A stretch of 39,159 nt of DNA from Betaproteobacteria bacterium. GTDB taxonomy: Bacteria > Pseudomonadota > Gammaproteobacteria > Burkholderiales > SG8-39. A program made the position numbers and the translations under genes. Shown one piece after another: positions 16,198 to 24,531 of this stretch. The stretch's first letter is position 1. Every line of letters begins with the position of its first letter. The stretch lies in contig JAJDOG010000080.1 in assembly GCA_022340285.1 (NCBI GenBank), positions 1-39,159 of the forward strand, written 5' to 3'. The notes beneath the pieces are model-generated. The model saw only the letters and a list, made by a program, of their open reading frames with translations. It was not told the DNA's origin and made no database searches.

Positions 16198-17514
16198 TCA
16201 TTTCCCTCCATTCGCCGCAAATTCGGCGCGCCGGCGCGCAATGAGATCCTTCGCCAGATCCCAGATCATCGTGAACGAAGGCAGCGACTCGCTCTGGAAC
16301 CGATCGTTGTCCAGGTCGTCGACGACCGCCCGGAAGATCACCAGAAGCTCGCTCTCGATCCGCGCGACCTCTTCCGGGCTGCGCGCCGCACGCAGCGACT
16401 CGACGCAATCGAGCAGCTGCTGGTTGTACTCGTCGCCGCGATTCTTCCGCCTGGCCGCGAGCCAGCGGTTCGCCTGCCAGGCGCCCGACAGCACCAGGGC
16501 GGCCACGGAAAGCCCGAGCGCGATGGCCTCGGCGTATTGAACGAGGAACGCAGGCTCGTCGCGGTCGTAGTAGACCTCTGCCCCGTCGTGCAGCGGCATC
16601 CCGAATCGGCGCAAGGCAGCACCGTCGATCATCAAGGCAGTCTTCTCGTCCAGCGCGAGCAGCTCGTTGCGCGAGTCGAACAGGAGACGGGTCAGCGCCT
16701 CGATGACCGCATCGTCCACGTTCTCGCGCGCGACGAGGATCGCGCGCACGCCGAGCGCCTCGATATCCTCGGGCGGCACCGCGGGCCTGCCGCTCAAGGC
16801 GCCGCGCGGGATGAGGGTGCGTTCCATCGCCGGGGCGAAGAGCTGGATCGCCGCGGCCTGATCGATCCTGACCAGCGTGAGGTCTTCGTGCTTCAGCAGC
16901 TCGCGCATGCCACGGTTGCCGAGCGCGATCACTCTGACCATCGCATCGACGCGATTCGACAGGAGCGCCTGTTCCGCATCCTGGGCGGGCAGCTCGACGG
17001 TCGTCAGATCCGTCGTGGCGAAACCGTAGTGGTCCATGACCCGCAGGAATGCGGCGTTCGTTCCGCTGCCCGCCGGCATCAATGCGATCCGCTTGCCGAG
17101 CAAATCGGCGGGTGTGCGGATGCCGGCATCGCGCTGCGCGACGACGTGCAGAACCTCGGGGAACAACCCGGCCACCGCGCGGCCCGAAGGTGTCAGGACG
17201 GTATCGCTCTGCACCAGCGCGAGATCGGCGGTCCCTTCGGCAAGTGCACGGTTGTTGGCTTCGGCGCCGCCACTCTCGCGTACCTCGATCGTGAACCCCG
17301 CACCGTGCGTGGCGGCGAGCTGGGCAAGCGCCCGCGCGAAATCATAGTACTCGCCACCTTTTGATCCAGCGCTCATGACGAGACGCGTGGGTCCCTCCGC
17401 AAGGTGCGAGAGCGCGTAAGCGACGACGACGACCAGCGCTGCCAGAACCGTCAGCAATGCCCAGCGCAGCGTCCGGTTGAGCGTTCCTTCCAGCGAATCC
17501 GGCCGAAGACCCAT
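16198..17514 (-). CDS. Membrane-anchored TAXI-family solute-binding protein with C-terminal membrane segment and tail
   Basis: A 438-residue protein. A first membrane segment lies at about residues 17-37 (WALLTVLAALVVVVAYALSH) and lacks a cleavable AxA site. The TAXI binding domain follows (MSAGSKGGEYYDFARALA, SGGAEANNRALAEG, DLALVQSD, LLGKRIALMPAGSGT). A second membrane segment at about 325-345 and a cytoplasmic, charged helical tail of some 90 residues end the protein. Ordinary TAXI proteins are free periplasmic proteins, so this layout suggests a receptor or sensor-like role or a permease-tethered binding protein. It is 24 bases downstream of the DUF427 gene and overlaps the ribosome-binding region of the MetE-like gene. 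Confidence 0.85.
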   Translation of the reverse strand: MGLRPDSLEGTLNRTLRWALLTVLAALVVVVAYALSHLAEGPTRLVMSAGSKGGEYYDFARALAQLAATHGAGFTIEVRESGGAEANNRALAEGTADLALVQSDTVLTPSGRAVAGLFPEVLHVVAQRDAGIRTPADLLGKRIALMPAGSGTNAAFLRVMDHYGFATTDLTTVELPAQDAEQALLSNRVDAMVRVIALGNRGMRELLKHEDLTLVRIDQAAAIQLFAPAMERTLIPRGALSGRPAVPPEDIEALGVRAILVARENVDDAVIEALTRLLFDSRNELLALDEKTALMIDGAALRRFGMPLHDGAEVYYDRDEPAFLVQYAEAIALGLSVAALVLSGAWQANRWLAARRKNRGDEYNQQLLDCVESLRAARSPEEVARIESELLVIFRAVVDDLDNDRFQSESLPSFTMIWDLAKDLIARRRAEFAANGGK

Positions 17515-17538
17515 GGCTTCTCTGCGAATCGAAGCGCG

Positions 17539-17940
17539 TCAGTGCGGCGCTGTGGGCCGCGGCCCTTGCACGTCCGCGTCCGCCGCGATCTCCTCGATGC
17601 GATCGACGCGCTTCGGATAGAAGGCGAGGTGATCTTTGATCGCGGCGACGCCCGCTTGGGGCGCTTCGTAGGTCCATACCGCGTTCGTTGCCGCCTGTCC
17701 ATCCGCGTGGATCGTGTAGTAGGCCGCGTCGCCCTTGTAGGGACAATGGGTCTTGTGGTCGGTCCGCGCGAGCAGCGCCATGACGGCGTCACTGCGCGGG
17801 ACGTAGTGGACCGGCGAATAGCCTGTTTCGCGGAGCGTCAGCGCGCGCGTGGTGTCGACCACCACGCGGCCGTTGAACACGACTCGCACGCGGTTCGGGT
17901 TCGGCTCGATGGTGATCAGGCGGTCTGGCGCAGGGCTCAT
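17539..17940 (-). CDS. DUF427 domain-containing protein
   Basis: A 133-residue soluble protein. The core, with VFNGRVVVDTTRALTLRETG, SPVHYVPRSD, HKTHCPYKGDAAYY and AVWTYEAP, is characteristic of DUF427, a small beta-fold family of unknown biochemical role common in proteobacteria. The start at 17940 agrees with the family's usual N-terminus; no strong ribosome-binding site is visible. It is the second of four minus-strand genes with short gaps (28 bases before it, 24 after it), but the family is widespread and its link to the TAXI and MetE-like genes could be chance. Confidence 0.85.
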   Translation of the reverse strand: MSPAPDRLITIEPNPNRVRVVFNGRVVVDTTRALTLRETGYSPVHYVPRSDAVMALLARTDHKTHCPYKGDAAYYTIHADGQAATNAVWTYEAPQAGVAAIKDHLAFYPKRVDRIEEIAADADVQGPRPTAPH

Positions 17941-17968
17941 CCCCGCAAGGATACGCGATCCGTCGCGG

Positions 17969-18472
17969 CTACTTCGACGGGTCGGTGAGCGTCGGACCCC
18001 AGTGGGGGACTTCTTCTGCTGGCTTCGCTTCGGTGCTGCGCTCGAGCTCGTCGAGCTCGTAGTCCTGGTGAAGCGCCTGCTCAGCACGCTCGCGTGCAAA
18101 ACGTGTGCGGTCGTACGGCATGGGTTGTGGCCCGCCCACTCCGCTCGACGGTGCCCTGCGTATCGCCGACGCGTCGTAATCCAGGAGTTGTCGGCTGTGC
18201 AGCGCGTCCTGCCGCTGGCGCTGCTGCAGGTGAAGCGTTTCCATCTCGCGCCGCACCGTCGGGTCGCCGCCGGTCGCACGCTCGATTTCGTGCTGCTGCT
18301 GCCACTGGCGAAGCTGCAGCCCGAATTCGTCGTTGCGCTGGTCGAGGATGAGGCTCCCGCGTGCCGGGTCGGGCGGCGTTTGCGCGACCGCCGCAAGAGC
18401 GGCGAAGGCCAGGCACGCGCCGGCGATTGCGGATGCGCAGCGGGCGGAAGTGTTCTTGCAAATGAGAAGCAT
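17969..18472 (-). CDS. Secreted hypothetical protein, Gln/Arg-rich and helical
   Basis: A 167-residue protein not assigned to a known family. With the start at 18472 it has a short basic N-terminus and a hydrophobic segment ending in AALAAVAQ, a likely signal peptide cut near residue 31. The mature part is rich in Gln, Arg and Glu and almost free of hydrophobic core, with stretches such as LRQWQQQHEIERATG and METLHLQQRQRQDALHSRQL that look like long helices or coiled coil. The frame is open up to 18553, so an earlier start cannot be excluded, but that would put charged residues before the signal sequence. A periplasmic, possibly protein-binding or structural role is a guess. Confidence 0.65.
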   Translation of the reverse strand: MLLICKNTSARCASAIAGACLAFAALAAVAQTPPDPARGSLILDQRNDEFGLQLRQWQQQHEIERATGGDPTVRREMETLHLQQRQRQDALHSRQLLDYDASAIRRAPSSGVGGPQPMPYDRTRFARERAEQALHQDYELDELERSTEAKPAEEVPHWGPTLTDPSK

Positions 18473-18601
18473 GGCGATGCAGCTCGATGACGATTTGACC
18501 CGTCGCTCGCGCCGCGGTTCAGCTGGCTGACGCGGATCTCGCCAGCGATACACGAATGGGTCTATCCTTTATGCTCTCACCGACGACACCGGAGGTGCAA
18601 C

Positions 18602-19252
18602 ATGGCCGATCCGACGGCGCGTGAAGGCGGAGCGGGCTCCGCTGCGCAAGGAGAGGAGCAAGCGCTCCGCGACCGGATGCGACAGCTGACCGCCGAGATG
18701 ATGACGAGCGGTCACCTCGATTCCGAGGGCGTGAAGGAAGTGATGCGCGCCATGGGCGGCGGCGCGGCGTTCCAGCCTCCGCTCGACAGTCCCGAGGCGC
18801 GGGCGGCGTTCGCCGACGCGGTGAGCGCACTCGATCAGGCGCTTCAGCAGTCGGCTCAGGCGACGCACGAAGCGTTGCGCGGTCTCGCCGAGCGAGGCAA
18901 GGACTTCTCCGACAACGACCTCAAGCAGGCGTTCGCGAGCCTGCAGAAGCTGCAGGAAGACTACGTCGCCGTCGCGAACCGCATCGCGGAAGCCACTTCC
19001 GGCAACCTGCGTCGTGAGTTCGTCGACCTGGCGCTGCATGCACAACGCGTGGGTGCCGACGCGAGTGTGCGGGTCGCGCAAGTGATGAGCGAGTTCGCGA
19101 ACAAGATGAGCGGGTCGTCCCGGGAAAAGGCGGCGACCGGGATCGATGCGGCGCGCGACTACGGTGCACGCATGACCATGCTCACCAGTGGCCTGCTCGC
19201 TGGGTTCGCCGACGCCCTCCGCCAGCAGTCCGAGGCGAAGAAAGCGAAATAG
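18602..19252 (+). CDS. Helical hypothetical protein encoded beside the ABC1 kinase-like gene
   Basis: A 216-residue soluble protein. GGAGGTG lies at ideal distance from the ATG. It is almost wholly alpha-helical by composition, with Ala, Glu, Gln and Arg dominating and heptad-like stretches from about residue 60 to 200. It has no signal peptide; a single moderately hydrophobic stretch near the C-terminus (MTMLTSGLLAGFADAL) could be an amphipathic membrane-contact helix. Length and composition recall phasins or apolipoprotein-like proteins, but no signature proves this. It ends nine bases before the ABC1 kinase-like gene on the same strand, so the two are very probably cotranscribed and may act together at the membrane. 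Confidence 0.8.
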   Translation: MADPTAREGGAGSAAQGEEQALRDRMRQLTAEMMTSGHLDSEGVKEVMRAMGGGAAFQPPLDSPEARAAFADAVSALDQALQQSAQATHEALRGLAERGKDFSDNDLKQAFASLQKLQEDYVAVANRIAEATSGNLRREFVDLALHAQRVGADASVRVAQVMSEFANKMSGSSREKAATGIDAARDYGARMTMLTSGLLAGFADALRQQSEAKKAK

Positions 19253-19260
19253 GTCCAGGC

Positions 19261-20949
19261 ATGGCGACGGCGGTGCTCGGTGCGGTGCGCGATCTTCCGC
19301 GCCTGCACGAGATCAGTCTCGTCTTCATCCGACACGGGCTGGGCGATCTCGTCCGGCGCGTCGGTGTGGCCACGGCGCTGGAGCGCGCCGGCCAGATCTT
19401 GCACTGGGGCGAGGCGGCAAAGAGCACACAGCTCGAGCCGCAGCAGCGTCTGCGGCAGGCGCTCGAGGAGCTCGGGCCCACGTTCGTCAAGCTCGGGCAG
19501 ATGCTCTCCACGCGCGACGACCTCCTGCCCCCGAAGTGGACCGCGGAGCTCGCGAGGCTGCACAGCACAGTGGCGCCGGTCCCGTTCGAGGAGCTCCTGC
19601 CGATCATCGAGCGTGCGATCGGCACCGCGCCTTCGGAGGTGTTTCTCGACCTGGAGCGCGAGCCATTCGGCGCGGCCTCCATCGCGCAGGTGCATCGCGC
19701 GCGCCTCGCGGACGGCGCGCAGGTGGTGCTCAAGATCCGCCGGCCGGGTATCGAAGGCAAGGTGGAAGCGGACCTGCGAATCCTCGGACACCTCGCTCAG
19801 CTCGTGGAGAGCGAGCTTCCCGAGGCGCGTCGCTACCAGCCAGTGCGCGTGGTGGACGAGTTCCGCCGCTCGCTCATGCGCGAGCTCGACCTCGCCGCCG
19901 AGGCGCGCAACGTCGAACGCTTCGCGCGCAACTTCCGGGACGATCCCTACATCCTGATTCCGCGCATCTTCCCGGAGTGGACGAGCGCCGTGATGAACGT
20001 GCAGGAGCGTATCGACGGTATCCCGGCCGACGACGCCGCGTCAATCGAGCGTGCCGGACTCGATCCGAAGCTTCTCGCGCGCCGCGGCGCCGACTCGGTG
20101 CTCAAGATGATCCTGGTCGACGGCTTCTTCCACGCCGACCCGCATCCAGGCAACGTGATCTACCTTCCGGGCAACCGGATCGCGATGATCGATTTCGGCA
20201 TGGCGGGGCGGCTCACGCCCGCGCGCCGCAACCAGATCGTCGATCTCCTCGCCGGGCTTGCGGGCCACGACGACGAGGCCATGCTCGAAGTGCTGCTCGA
20301 CTGGGCGGGCGAGGACGCGGTGGACGAGGAGCGGCTCGCCGCGGACGTGCACGAGCTCGCGTTCGACTACGCGGACGTGCCGCTCAAGGACATCCGGATC
20401 GGAGCGGTGCTCCACCGTGTGACGGCGGTCGTGCGGGAGCACGGCATCGTGCTCCCGTCCGATCTCACATTGATGTTCAAGGCGCTGATCACGCTCGAGG
20501 GGCTCGGTCGCAAGTACGACCCGGACTTCCGGCTGGTCGAGCGGCTGAAGCCGTTCCTCGACCGAGCGATCGCGGCGCGCTACGCCCCGGCGGCGGTCGT
20601 GCGCCGGAGCGGCGCGAATTTCAACCGCTTCCTAGGGCTGGTCGGCTCGGTGCCGCGCGACCTCGGGCGACTGCTCAAGGACGCACGCCGTGGCCGGATG
20701 CGTGTCGATCTCGATCTCAAGCGGCTGGACAGCTTCGGTCGCAAGCTCGACAGCACGATCGACCGCATCACGATCGGCATCATGACCGCCTCGCTCGTCA
20801 TCGGCTCCTCCATCGTGATGACCGTGACCTCCGGCCCGCAGTTCTATGGCGTCCCGGTCTTCACCGTCCTCGGCTTCCTGGGCTACCTGCTGGCATTCTT
20901 CAACAGCGTCTGGATCATCGTCTCGATCTGGCGCTCGCGACGCGACTGA
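19261..20949 (+). CDS. ABC1/AarF/UbiB family atypical kinase-like protein
   Basis: A 562-residue protein with all family hallmarks: the KxGQ motif (Lys77 to Gln80 in FVKLGQMLSTR), the alanine-rich loop in FGAASIAQVHRA, the conserved Lys of VVLKIRRPG, the catalytic HADPHPGN near residue 291 and the metal-binding DFG (MIDFGMAGRL) near residue 310. Two C-terminal membrane helices (about 505-525 and 530-552) anchor it. UbiB-type proteins are ATPases needed for coenzyme Q synthesis or lipid movement. The length fits UbiB (about 546 residues in E. coli), but neither ubiE nor ubiJ is adjacent, so this may be a paralogue. The partner gene at 18602 lies just upstream. Confidence 0.95.
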   Translation: MATAVLGAVRDLPRLHEISLVFIRHGLGDLVRRVGVATALERAGQILHWGEAAKSTQLEPQQRLRQALEELGPTFVKLGQMLSTRDDLLPPKWTAELARLHSTVAPVPFEELLPIIERAIGTAPSEVFLDLEREPFGAASIAQVHRARLADGAQVVLKIRRPGIEGKVEADLRILGHLAQLVESELPEARRYQPVRVVDEFRRSLMRELDLAAEARNVERFARNFRDDPYILIPRIFPEWTSAVMNVQERIDGIPADDAASIERAGLDPKLLARRGADSVLKMILVDGFFHADPHPGNVIYLPGNRIAMIDFGMAGRLTPARRNQIVDLLAGLAGHDDEAMLEVLLDWAGEDAVDEERLAADVHELAFDYADVPLKDIRIGAVLHRVTAVVREHGIVLPSDLTLMFKALITLEGLGRKYDPDFRLVERLKPFLDRAIAARYAPAAVVRRSGANFNRFLGLVGSVPRDLGRLLKDARRGRMRVDLDLKRLDSFGRKLDSTIDRITIGIMTASLVIGSSIVMTVTSGPQFYGVPVFTVLGFLGYLLAFFNSVWIIVSIWRSRRD

Positions 20950-20958
20950 GCGGGCAGC

Positions 20959-21693
20959 CTAGCCGCTCACACGCTGCTCGGCTTGCGCGTCGGCTTCTTC
21001 GGTCACGCCGCGCAACCGCGTGGGATCCGGCACGCGAATGCGCCGGAAGCCGAGCTCAACGAGTCCCGCGGCCTCGAGCTCTTTGAGAAGCCCATTCAGC
21101 TTCTGCCGCGAAACCCCGATCATGGTGGCGAGCTCGGACTGCGAAATGTTGAGCGTGGGCGAGTCCGCTGCGATCCGATCGCGGTGTTTCATCTCCACCG
21201 TTTCGGCGAGCCTTGCCCGCAAACGATCCATCGGCGTCAGGCCGTGGGCGAGGGCGAGGATCTGCAGCAGGGTCGCATGGCGATCGGCAAGCAGCAGGGC
21301 GAAGTGCCGGATGTAACGCGGCTCGTCCGCAACGATGCGCTCGAATTGCGGCTTGGGGAGCACCATGACGCGCGTCGTCGTCTCGGCGAAGATCGACACC
21401 ACCGTCTTTCGCATGGCGACCAGGGCGAGCGCGCCGAACCAGAAGCCAGGCTCGCCGATGTGGTAGAGGGCCTCCTCGCCTCCGGGCAGCGTGCGCACGA
21501 CACGCACCCTGCCCTCGAGCACCACGAACATTCCCTTGGGCGGACTGTCCTCGAGGCTGAGCACCTGTCCCTTGGCGAACGAGCGCACGACCGAACCGCG
21601 CACGATCGCTTCCTGCAGCGGCACGGGAAGGTTGGCAAACCAGGTTCCCTGGCGAAGCACGCGCAGGAGACTCGGATGGGTATCCGCGTTCAT
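20959..21693 (-). CDS. Crp/Fnr family transcriptional regulator
   Basis: A 244-residue regulator with a cyclic-nucleotide-type sensing domain at about residues 20-140 (GQVLSLEDSPPKGMFVVLEG, GEPGFWFGALALV) and a winged helix at about 165-235 (ISQSELATMIGVSRQKLNGLLKELEAAGLVEL). The N-terminal cysteines that hold the iron-sulfur cluster of Fnr are absent, so oxygen sensing through a cluster is unlikely. It converges on the ABC1 kinase-like gene with only nine bases between stops. An inverted repeat about 34 bases before its start (21727-21744) may be its own operator and could also serve the divergent stress-protein gene at 21886. Confidence 0.92.
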   Translation of the reverse strand: MNADTHPSLLRVLRQGTWFANLPVPLQEAIVRGSVVRSFAKGQVLSLEDSPPKGMFVVLEGRVRVVRTLPGGEEALYHIGEPGFWFGALALVAMRKTVVSIFAETTTRVMVLPKPQFERIVADEPRYIRHFALLLADRHATLLQILALAHGLTPMDRLRARLAETVEMKHRDRIAADSPTLNISQSELATMIGVSRQKLNGLLKELEAAGLVELGFRRIRVPDPTRLRGVTEEADAQAEQRVSG

Positions 21694-21726
21694 GTCTGGA
21701 ATTAAGAGGAAAAAAGGGGGGGCGAA

Positions 21727-21744
21727 TTGTCACCCGAACGACAA
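21727..21744. promoter_or_regulatory. Candidate Crp/Fnr-type operator
   Basis: TTGTC (21727-21731) and GACAA (21740-21744) form an inverted repeat with an 8-base spacer. It sits between the divergent Crp/Fnr regulator and the YeaQ-like gene. Arms and spacer differ from the classical Crp and Fnr sites, so specificity would be new. Confidence 0.35.
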
Positions 21745-21885
21745 CAGTCTGCCATGCGCCTATCCAACATGCACGTCACCGGCACCAAAGGGCAATGCTC
21801 CATGCACCAAGGAACGATTCTCCGCAATCGCCCCGGTGGCCATGATCTCTCTTCGCCGGACGTCAATACAACCAAGGAGACCCGT

Positions 21886-22155
21886 ATGAACCTCATCATC
21901 TGGCTGGTGATCGGTGGAGTGATCGGCTGGGTCGCCAGCATGATCATGAAGACGGATGCCCAGCAGGGCATCATCCTCAACGTGGTGGTCGGAATCGTCG
22001 GCGCGCTGATCGGCGGATGGGTGATCTCGCCGCTCATCGGTGCAGGCACGATCAACCAGAGCGACTTCAGCCTCGCCGGGCTGTTCGTTTCGCTGGTCGG
22101 CGCCGTCATCCTGCTCGCGATCGTGAACCTCTTCCGCCGTGGTCGTGTGAGGTAG
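21886..22155 (+). CDS. GlsB/YeaQ/YmgE family (transglycosylase-associated) stress membrane protein
   Basis: An 89-residue membrane protein starting MNLIIWLVIGGVIGWVASMI. AAGGAGA precedes the ATG at 21886, which decides the start although the frame stays open upstream. Three hydrophobic segments rich in glycine (about residues 2-21, 29-50 and 62-82) are typical of this small family of inner-membrane proteins, many of which respond to stress. A short basic tail (FRRGRVR) ends it. The precise function of the family is not settled. It diverges from the Crp/Fnr regulator, which may control it. Confidence 0.9.
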   Translation: MNLIIWLVIGGVIGWVASMIMKTDAQQGIILNVVVGIVGALIGGWVISPLIGAGTINQSDFSLAGLFVSLVGAVILLAIVNLFRRGRVR

Positions 22156-22234
22156 GCGCGCCCCGCGCTGGCCGTACAAGCATCGATTGGACAGCCGCAC
22201 TTACTTCTCGCGGTCGGCAACAGGAGACAGATCC

Positions 22235-24127
22235 GTGCTGAAAAGACTCGTCATCTCATTATTCGTCGCGTTTGCCTGGAATGCGACGCTGCATGCCCAG
22301 GATGTCCCGGGGCCGACCGACAAGCAGGTGAAATATTCGCCCTACCCGGAGCAGAACTTCCCGAACCAGGTCTTCTTCGGCGACACGCACCTGCACACGG
22401 CCTACTCGACCGACGCCGGTATGGTCGGCGCCATCCTGGGGCCCGAGGAGGCCTATCGCTTTGCGCGTGGCGAAGAGGTCAAGTCGAACCACGGCCTGCC
22501 CGTCAAGCTGAAGCGGCCGCTCGACTTCCTGGTCGTCGCGGACCACGCGGAGAACCTCGGCCTCGCGCCGCTCATCGCCAAGTCCGACCCATCGGTGCTC
22601 GGCAACCCGTGGGGCAAGAAGGTTCACGACATGGTGAAGTCGGACAAGGGCCCCGAAGCGTTCAACGAATGGATCGCGGCGATGCAGGCGCTCAAGGATC
22701 CCTTCGCCGGCGATACCAAGATGGCGACGACAGCCTGGCACTACATAACGGAGATGGCCGAGAAGTACAACGAGCCAGGACGGTTCACGGCCATCATCGG
22801 CTTCGAGTGGACCTCCGGGCCGAATGGCAACAACCTGCACCGCAACGTGCTGTTTCGGGACGGCAAGGCCAAGGCCGATCAGATCATTCCGATTTCCTAC
22901 TACGACACCGGCGATCCGGAGGACCTCTGGAAGTGGATGGCAGACTACGAGCAGAAGACCGGCGGCAAGATGCTCGCCATCCCGCACAACGGCAACCTGT
23001 CGAACGGCCTGATGTTCGACGACGTGACCCTGACCACGAAGAAGCCGCTCGACCGCGATTACGCCGAGCGGCGCATGCGCTGGGAGCCGATCTATGAGAC
23101 CACCCAGCCCAAGGGCGACGGCGAGGCGCATCCTGCGCTGTCGCGCAACGACGAGTTCGCCGATTTCGAGACCTGGGACCGCGGCAGCTTCGGCCCGGAG
23201 CCTCACCGGCCGGACATGCTGCCCCGCGAGTATTCGCGCGAGGCGCTCAAGCGTGGCTTGGCGTACGAAGCGAAACTCGGCGCCAACCCCTTCAAGTTCG
23301 GCATGATCGGCTCGACCGACGCCCACACCGGCCTGGCGACGACCTCGGAGGACAATTTCTTCGGCAAGGTAGCCGTCCTCGAGCCGACGGCGGATCCGAT
23401 CCGATTCGATGAGGTCATCGTCGGTCGCGTGCCCGAGGGCCGCGCCCGCAAGGACCAGAACCTTGCGCGCGAGACCAGCGCGGCCGGACTCGCAGCCGTG
23501 TGGGCGCGCGACAATACGCGTGAAGCCCTTTGGGACGCGATGGCAAGGAAAGAGGTCTACGCGACCACCGGGACGCGTCTGCGCGTGCGCGTGTTCGGCG
23601 GGTTCGACTTCGTCGAGACCGACCTCGAGCGCTCCGACTTCGCCAAGCACGGCTACGAGAAAGGCGTGCCGATGGGCGGCGACCTGAAGGCTGCGCCCGC
23701 CGGCAAGGCGCCGACTTTCCTGATTCGCGCCCTGCGCGACCCCGACTGGGCAAATCTCGACCGCATCCAGGTCGTCAAGGGCTGGCTCGGCGCCGCGGGC
23801 AACACTCACGAGCAGATCTACGACGTGGCGTGGTCGGGCAATCGCAAGCCGGGCGCGGACGGGAAGCTGCCGCCAGTAGGCAACACGGTCGACGTCAAGG
23901 AAGCCGCCTTCACGAACGCGATCGGCGCGCCGTATCTCAGCGCGTACTGGAAGGATCCGGCGTTCAAGCCGGACGAGCGCGCCTTCTACTACGTGCGGGT
24001 GCTCGAGATCCCGACGCCGCGCTGGACGACCTACGACGCGAAAGTCTTCGGCGTCAAGCTTCCCGACGACGTGCCGGCCACGATCCAGGATCGCGCCTAC
24101 ACCTCGCCGATCTGGTACACGCCGTAG
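22235..24127 (+). CDS. Secreted DUF3604 domain protein (PHP-like metal site)
   Basis: A 630-residue protein starting with GTG at 22235. The choice rests on AGGAGA eight bases upstream and on the signal peptide this start gives (residues 1-22, ending TLHAQ); the ATG at 22187 would put a charged leader ahead of it. DUF3604 spans most of the length. Metal-site-like motifs are FFGDTHLHTAYSTDAG near residue 50, VVADHAEN near 100 and GSTDAHTG near 363, resembling PHP-domain phosphoesterases. It probably acts in the periplasm or outside the cell on an unknown substrate. The deleted outer-membrane protein gene follows after 13 bases and was probably once in the same transcript. Confidence 0.92.
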   Translation: MLKRLVISLFVAFAWNATLHAQDVPGPTDKQVKYSPYPEQNFPNQVFFGDTHLHTAYSTDAGMVGAILGPEEAYRFARGEEVKSNHGLPVKLKRPLDFLVVADHAENLGLAPLIAKSDPSVLGNPWGKKVHDMVKSDKGPEAFNEWIAAMQALKDPFAGDTKMATTAWHYITEMAEKYNEPGRFTAIIGFEWTSGPNGNNLHRNVLFRDGKAKADQIIPISYYDTGDPEDLWKWMADYEQKTGGKMLAIPHNGNLSNGLMFDDVTLTTKKPLDRDYAERRMRWEPIYETTQPKGDGEAHPALSRNDEFADFETWDRGSFGPEPHRPDMLPREYSREALKRGLAYEAKLGANPFKFGMIGSTDAHTGLATTSEDNFFGKVAVLEPTADPIRFDEVIVGRVPEGRARKDQNLARETSAAGLAAVWARDNTREALWDAMARKEVYATTGTRLRVRVFGGFDFVETDLERSDFAKHGYEKGVPMGGDLKAAPAGKAPTFLIRALRDPDWANLDRIQVVKGWLGAAGNTHEQIYDVAWSGNRKPGADGKLPPVGNTVDVKEAAFTNAIGAPYLSAYWKDPAFKPDERAFYYVRVLEIPTPRWTTYDAKVFGVKLPDDVPATIQDRAYTSPIWYTP

Positions 24128-24140
24128 CGCGCTGAGCTCG

Positions 24141-24511
24141 ATGAGACACCCTCTCTGGTTCTTCGCAGGACTCCTGCTGTCATGCCAGCCCGCCGCCCAC
24201 GCGCAGGACGCGGCGCAGCTTGCAAAGCAGCTCGCCAACCCCGTCGCGTCGCTGATCAGCGTGCCGTTCCAGTTCAACTGGGACCGGAACGTCGGACCGC
24301 CGGGCGACCGACGTCGCGCCACGCTGAATATTCAGCCGGTCATTCCCGTCTCTACACCACGCCGGACGGGTGGACGTTCTCGATGAACACCGAATCGACC
24401 TACGACTGGGAGAACGATCAGTGGAACGTCCCGATCGGCGCCGATAGTCCAGACTCCGGCCCGAAGGGCTGGGGCTTTCGATTCAACGTTGTGTTGCTAT
24501 TTCCGAAGTAA
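24141..24511 (+). pseudogene. Remnant of an outer-membrane transporter-like protein gene with internal deletions
   Basis: The first part reads a signal peptide and then QLANPVASLISVPFQFNWDR and NIQPVIPVS, the start of a secreted beta-barrel-like family usually of 250-290 residues. Near 24349-24360 the family's C-terminal sequence resumes in another frame (TTPDGWTFSMNTESTYDWEN) and runs to the proper family end GWGFRFNVVLLFPK at 24511. About 120 residues appear deleted at the frameshift point, and some 30 more between WNVPIG and ADSPDSGPKG. No functional barrel can result. It is not repeated elsewhere in the window. The reading of both ends as one family is from recalled family sequences. Confidence 0.8.
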
Positions 24512-24531
24512 GAAACAGACTACGCAGGTAG

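Noticed and set aside
22259-24322. Minus-strand open frame of nearly 690 codons opposite the DUF3604 gene
   Set aside because: No family motif or ribosome-binding site is visible, and it fully overlaps a convincing secreted protein on the plus strand.
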